Source: Herbiconiux sp. SALV-R1
GTDB lineage: Bacteria; Actinomycetota; Actinomycetes; Actinomycetales; Microbacteriaceae
Assembly (NCBI RefSeq): GCF_013113715.1
Contig: NZ_CP053344.1
Coordinates: forward strand, 372,001-436,000
Length of the DNA: 64,000 nucleotides
Direction: 5' to 3'
In this document: positions 60,412 through 64,000 of the stretch, one piece after another
Layout: each line of letters starts with the position of its first letter
Numbering within the stretch: the stretch's first letter is position 1
Translations under genes and position numbers: made by a program
Notes under the pieces: model-generated
Told to the model about the DNA's origin: nothing
Database searches by the model: none
The model's input: only the letters and a program-made list of their open reading frames with translations

Positions 60412-63400
60412 TCAGATCGCCGGTACGACGATCGACTGCGGAAGGTCGGTGGCGGAGAAACCCACCCGGGCGGTGAACTCGCCGGGCTCGATCTGCCAGG
60501 CGTGTTCCTCCTCAGACCAGTGGGCGAACTGCCGGCGGGCCAGACGGATGCGCACCTCGGCGCGCGCACCGGCCTCGAGTTCGATCGACGCGAACCCGCC
60601 GAGCCAGAAAGGTGGTCTCGCCACGGTGGAGTCGGGTCGCGAGAGGTAGACCTGGATGACCTGGCGGCCGCGACGCGGGCCCGTGTTGGCGACCCGCGCG
60701 ACGACGGTGGTCGAGGTGCCGTCGACGCCGTCGGGGGTGCGGCCGGTGCCGGTGCCGGTGCCGGTGCCGGTGTCGGCGAAGAGGTCGGTGTCGAGGTCGC
60801 CTGGTTCGACGAAGACCTCGCCGAGACTCCACGAGGTGTAGCCCAGTCCGTGCCCGAAGGCGAAGGCAGGTTCGCTCGTGCCGAGCGCCCAGGCCCGGTG
60901 ACCGATCAGCGACCCCTCCTCGTACCAGAGCGTTCCGTCGGTGGGTACGACGTTCTGCACGGGTGCATCGGCGAGGCGTTCCGGCCAGGTCGTCGGCAGT
61001 CGTCCGCCCGGTTCCGCGCGACCGGTCAGCAACGACGCGACGCCGTCGCCGAACTCCTGACCGCCGAACCAGGTCAGCAGCACCGCGCCGACCCGGGAAC
61101 GCCAGGGCAGCTCGACGGGCGCACCCGCACTGACGACCACCACCGTGCGGGGGTTCGCCGCCGCGACCGCCTCGACGAGGGCGTCGTGCTCGGGAGGCAA
61201 CGACAGGTCGGTGCGGTCGCGGCCCTCGGTCTCGATCCGCGCATCCGTGCCGACGAAGACGACCGCCACATCGGCGGCCGCGGCCGCCGCGACCGCTGCC
61301 TCCAGCGCGTCGGCGGCAGCTGCGAGGTCGGCGGGGAAGAGGCGACCGATGCGCACGTCGAGGATGCGCAGCTCGAGGTCGGCGGGGGCGTGGGCCGTGA
61401 CCTCGACGCGGAGGGCCCGCCCCGCCACCGCCTCGACGGTGACCGCCACTCGTTTCTCGTGGGGTTCGGCGTCGACACGGGCGCCGTCGACCGTGAGGGA
61501 GCCGCCGGCGGGCAGCTCGACCGAGACCTCGACCGGGCCGTCGCGGTGGAACAGGGCGTCGAACTCCGCCGTCATCGCGCTGGCGGCGGTCGGCAGGTCA
61601 CCGAGCCAGATCAGGCGCGAGGCGGAGCGCAGCTCGTCGCTCAGCACCCGTCCCGCCGCATCCCAGAGGCGCACCTGCAGTGCGCCGACCGTGCCGTCGG
61701 GCGCCATGAGCTCGTCGGGCCCGAACGCCTCGGGGTGGTCGGGGACCACCCCCGCGTGCTCCGTGACCTCGAGGGCGGGGATCGCCCTGAGCGCGTCCGC
61801 CGGGGTGCCGACGTGATCGGGCACCACCGCGGCGCTGCCACCGCCCTGGGTGCGTGGTCGCACGGCACCCGGGCCGATCACCGCGACCCGGAGCGGCGAC
61901 CCACCCACCCCGAGGGGGAGGATGCCGTCGTTCGTGAGCAGCACCGACCCCCGCTCGAGGAGGTTCCTGGCCGTCTCGACACCCGTGGCCTCGGAGCCTG
62001 CGACGGAGACCCGGTGGTCGGCTCCGAGCGCGCCCACGCGCTGGGCGAGCGTCAGCAGCCGCCGCACCTTCTCGTCGAGGGTGTCGAGCGGCACCTCACC
62101 CGTCTGCACGGCGGCGAGCAGCGCGTCGTCCCACACCCCGCCCGGTTGCCCGTCGGAGCCGGGCATGGCGAGATCCTGACCGGCCGACGCCGCGTCGAGC
62201 GACCGCACCGCCGACCAGTCCGACACCACCACGCCGTCGAACCCCCACTCCGAGCGGAGCGGGTCGCGCAGCAGCCCGTGCTCGGTCATGCGCACGCCGT
62301 CGACCGAGTTGTAGGCGCTCATCACCGTCCAGACGCCGGCGGCCACCGCATCCTCGAACGGGCGCAGGTAAAGCTCGCGCAGGGGCGCCTCGTCGACCTC
62401 GACCGAGACGGTCATGCGCTCGGTCTCGGAGTCGTTCAGCACGTAGTGCTTGGCGCAGGCGCCGACGCCCCGGTCTTGCAGTCCCGCGATGTAGCGCACC
62501 GCGAGGGCGGAGGTGAGGAGGGGGTCTTCCGAGAACGACTCGAACGACCGCCCGCCGAGCGGCGTGCGGTGCAGGTTCACGGTCGGCCCGAGCACGACGT
62601 CGACACCGTGACGAGCGGCCTCGACGGCCAGCTGGGCGCCGACCTGGTAGGCCAGCGAGGGGTCCCAGCTCGCAGCAAGGGCGCCCGCCGAGGGGAGGTT
62701 GAGCGAGGGCTGCCGTTCGTCCATCGAGGGGCCGCGCACCCCGGCCGGGCCGTCGGAGAGCACGATCGGGCGGAGGCCAATGCGCGGCACGGCCTCGGTG
62801 GTCCAGAAGCCGCTTCCGCTGACCAGTGCGACCTTCTCCTCGGTCGTGAGGGCCGCGACCGCCTCGTCGATGGTGCGAACGGATGCGCGCGGCTGCAGCG
62901 GAAAGCGCTCCAGCCAGGAATCGGCGGCCGCCAGGGCCTCTGCGAGCGGGGGGAGCTCGGGGTGCCAGCGCAGCTCCCACTCGAGGCCGAGATACCCATC
63001 GTACCCGCGTGCGTCGAGCTGGAGCAGCACCTCTTCGAGCGGCAGCGTGCCCGTGCCCGGGAGAACGGGAAGCGGTTCGCGGCGGCCCACGACGTCCTTG
63101 ATCTGCACGTGGCGGAGCCAGGGGGCCAGGAGTGCGGCGGTCGTGCTGACCGGCTCGCCGGCAGCCCACGGGTGCGCGATGTCCCAGATGGCGCCGACGC
63201 GCTCGTCGTCGACCGCGTCGAGCACGCGGGCGACCGCGAGGCCGGTGGAGTGGCTGTCATGGGTCTCGAGCCAGATGTCGACCCCCGCGTGGCCGGCGGC
63301 GGCCCGGAGGCGGCGCACCATCGCCGCGTCGCTGTCGTCTGGCAGGCGGTCGTCGCCGCCGGCGAACACGCGGATGGCGCCGAAACCCAGGTCGCGAGCG

Positions 63401-63675
63401 AGTTCGGCTTCGGCGCGCAAGGCGGCCAGCACCTGCGAGTCGTCGGAGCCGGGGCCGGCGAGGGTGACGTAGGTCGCGAGGCACACCCTCTCCAGGTCGC
63501 CGAGCGCGGCGGAGACGGCGGCCCGCTCCGACCGATCGAGACCGGGGTGCACCTCGGTGTCGTCGCTCGATCGCAACTCGAGCGCGTTCCAGCCCGATGC
63601 CGCCGCCAGCTCGGCGACTTCGGCGATGCCCGCGGTGGGACAGCCCAGGGTGGAGAATGCACGCCGTCGTGTCAT
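60412..63675 (-). CDS. Sugar-isomerase-type TIM barrel fused to GH3 beta-glycosidase
   Basis: A 1087-aa single frame. Residues 1-258 form a sugar-phosphate isomerase/epimerase-type TIM barrel with metal-ligand-like E137 (WLETHD), D165 (IWDIAHP), QIKD and E (LEWELRW). Residues about 268-1087 are a GH3 glycosidase: SDGPAGVRG, KHYVLNDSE (about 409-417), nucleophile D486 in VVSDWSAV, a PA14-like insert, then the GH3 C-terminal domain and an FnIII-like end. No signal peptide. The join is continuous, with no internal stop. A bifunctional oligosaccharide processor is inferred. Confidence 0.9.
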   Translation of the reverse strand: MTRRRAFSTLGCPTAGIAEVAELAAASGWNALELRSSDDTEVHPGLDRSERAAVSAALGDLERVCLATYVTLAGPGSDDSQVLAALRAEAELARDLGFGAIRVFAGGDDRLPDDSDAAMVRRLRAAAGHAGVDIWLETHDSHSTGLAVARVLDAVDDERVGAIWDIAHPWAAGEPVSTTAALLAPWLRHVQIKDVVGRREPLPVLPGTGTLPLEEVLLQLDARGYDGYLGLEWELRWHPELPPLAEALAAADSWLERFPLQPRASVRTIDEAVAALTTEEKVALVSGSGFWTTEAVPRIGLRPIVLSDGPAGVRGPSMDERQPSLNLPSAGALAASWDPSLAYQVGAQLAVEAARHGVDVVLGPTVNLHRTPLGGRSFESFSEDPLLTSALAVRYIAGLQDRGVGACAKHYVLNDSETERMTVSVEVDEAPLRELYLRPFEDAVAAGVWTVMSAYNSVDGVRMTEHGLLRDPLRSEWGFDGVVVSDWSAVRSLDAASAGQDLAMPGSDGQPGGVWDDALLAAVQTGEVPLDTLDEKVRRLLTLAQRVGALGADHRVSVAGSEATGVETARNLLERGSVLLTNDGILPLGVGGSPLRVAVIGPGAVRPRTQGGGSAAVVPDHVGTPADALRAIPALEVTEHAGVVPDHPEAFGPDELMAPDGTVGALQVRLWDAAGRVLSDELRSASRLIWLGDLPTAASAMTAEFDALFHRDGPVEVSVELPAGGSLTVDGARVDAEPHEKRVAVTVEAVAGRALRVEVTAHAPADLELRILDVRIGRLFPADLAAAADALEAAVAAAAAADVAVVFVGTDARIETEGRDRTDLSLPPEHDALVEAVAAANPRTVVVVSAGAPVELPWRSRVGAVLLTWFGGQEFGDGVASLLTGRAEPGGRLPTTWPERLADAPVQNVVPTDGTLWYEEGSLIGHRAWALGTSEPAFAFGHGLGYTSWSLGEVFVEPGDLDTDLFADTGTGTGTGTGRTPDGVDGTSTTVVARVANTGPRRGRQVIQVYLSRPDSTVARPPFWLGGFASIELEAGARAEVRIRLARRQFAHWSEEEHAWQIEPGEFTARVGFSATDLPQSIVVPAI

Positions 63676-63743
63676 GAATCGGATCCTCAGGAGTGTGGTT
63701 GCAGCGATGTGGCGCCATGGTGAAACGCTATAGAGACACTACA

Positions 63744-63765
63744 GAAACAAAGGGTAGAAACAAAG
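63744..63765. promoter_or_regulatory. Direct GAAACAAAG repeats before the glycosidase operon
   Basis: GAAACAAAG at 63744-63752 and 63757-63765, 13 bp apart, upstream of the GH3 fusion gene; same half-site as the palindrome before the lyase. Confidence 0.55.
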
Positions 63766-63897
63766 CGCAACACCTGGATTCGTCGGGCAGAGCGGAACCC
63801 CGTGCGCGACCGCAGCCGCGCCGGACGGGGAGCGTGGGTGGGGGCGGTGCCCGTCGGAGTCGCGAGTGGCCCGAGCGGTGCCGGGGCGGCGCGAAGC

Positions 63898-64000
63898 CTA
63901 GGCCCGGGGCGGCGCCACGGAGTCGCGCACCACGACGTGGGTGCCGAGCTCGACCGAGGAACCGGGCATGCCTGCGAGCGGCTTCTCCACGGCGAGGCGG
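63898..64000 (-). CDS. LacI-family regulator, C-terminal fragment (cut by window end)
   Basis: Only the last 33 codons are inside the window. RLAVEKPLAGMPGSSVELGTHVVVRDSVAPPRA in parts (LAGMPGSSVELGT, VVVRDSVAPP) is the usual C-terminal strand of LacI-type sugar regulators. It lies upstream of the polysaccharide cluster and is the obvious candidate for the GAAACAA operators. Strand and stop codon are certain; identity is inferred from the short tail. Confidence 0.65.
   Translation of the reverse strand, partial: RLAVEKPLAGMPGSSVELGTHVVVRDSVAPPRA

Noticed and set aside
60502-63723. 1073-aa open frame antisense to the GH3 fusion gene
   Set aside because: Composition (Arg/Gly/Asp/Val repeats) and exact antisense placement mark it as a shadow of the real gene.

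Overview
The window is GC-rich DNA from an actinobacterium. GTG and TTG starts are frequent, genes overlap by ATGA or GTGA, and several families typical of Microbacteriaceae are present: DUF7882, DUF3027, DUF3263, an XPB helicase next to a helicase-associated-domain protein, a GroEL ending in GGMDF without an adjacent groES, and a DtxR/IdeR regulator. A Microbacteriaceae host is the best guess; the genus cannot be read from the sequence.

Layout. 1-25.9 kb is mostly housekeeping chromosome: three tandem Tat-exported small proteins, an MFS exporter, nitroreductase, MsrB, cold-shock proteins, a DUF3048 lipoprotein, groEL behind two CIRCE-type operators, a two-component system, XPB, serC, an iron regulator, an NlpC/P60 hydrolase, an HNH nuclease and a HipBA-type toxin-antitoxin pair. 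A tRNA-Arg(CCU) gene at 25.9 kb is the insertion site of an 8.4-kb integrative element (25957-34368). The element is bounded by a 19-bp core repeat (one mismatch), has paired TGCCCACA arm-type sites inside both ends, and encodes a tyrosine integrase.

The element is the most interesting part. Besides an AbiEi/AbiEii toxin-antitoxin pair it carries a tightly packed six-gene operon: a 42-aa leader protein, a CD-NTase-like nucleotidyltransferase, an S-4TM membrane effector, a second and different CD-NTase, a DUF3644 protein with a HEPN-type RxxxxH motif, and a GIY-YIG nuclease. It looks like a CBASS-type anti-phage system, but with two nucleotide synthases and two extra nuclease-like proteins, and without the usual Cap2/Cap3 or HORMA/TRIP13 accessory genes. 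A large nested inverted repeat of unknown role lies between the integrase and the operon promoter.

34.4-46.2 kb holds small regulators and a sugar locus: an ABC importer, a RhaM-type mutarotase, an aldo/keto reductase, a fuconolactonase-like hydrolase, Zn-ADH, SDR, an enolase-superfamily dehydratase and a FadR-type GntR regulator. The set fits oxidative (non-phosphorylating) deoxyhexose breakdown, for example of L-fucose. Near-identical palindromes lie upstream of its transcription units. 46.3-47.3 kb has an iron-box-controlled siderophore-interacting protein. 47.4-54.5 kb is an eight-gene catabolic operon of unknown substrate with an NMT1/SsuABC-type importer, divergent from a PucR regulator. 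55.9-64 kb is a polysaccharide-use cluster: a heparinase-like lyase, 2-hydroxyacid dehydrogenase, acetyl-xylan-esterase-type hydrolase, a protein joining a sugar-isomerase-type TIM barrel to a GH3 glycosidase, and the start of a LacI regulator.
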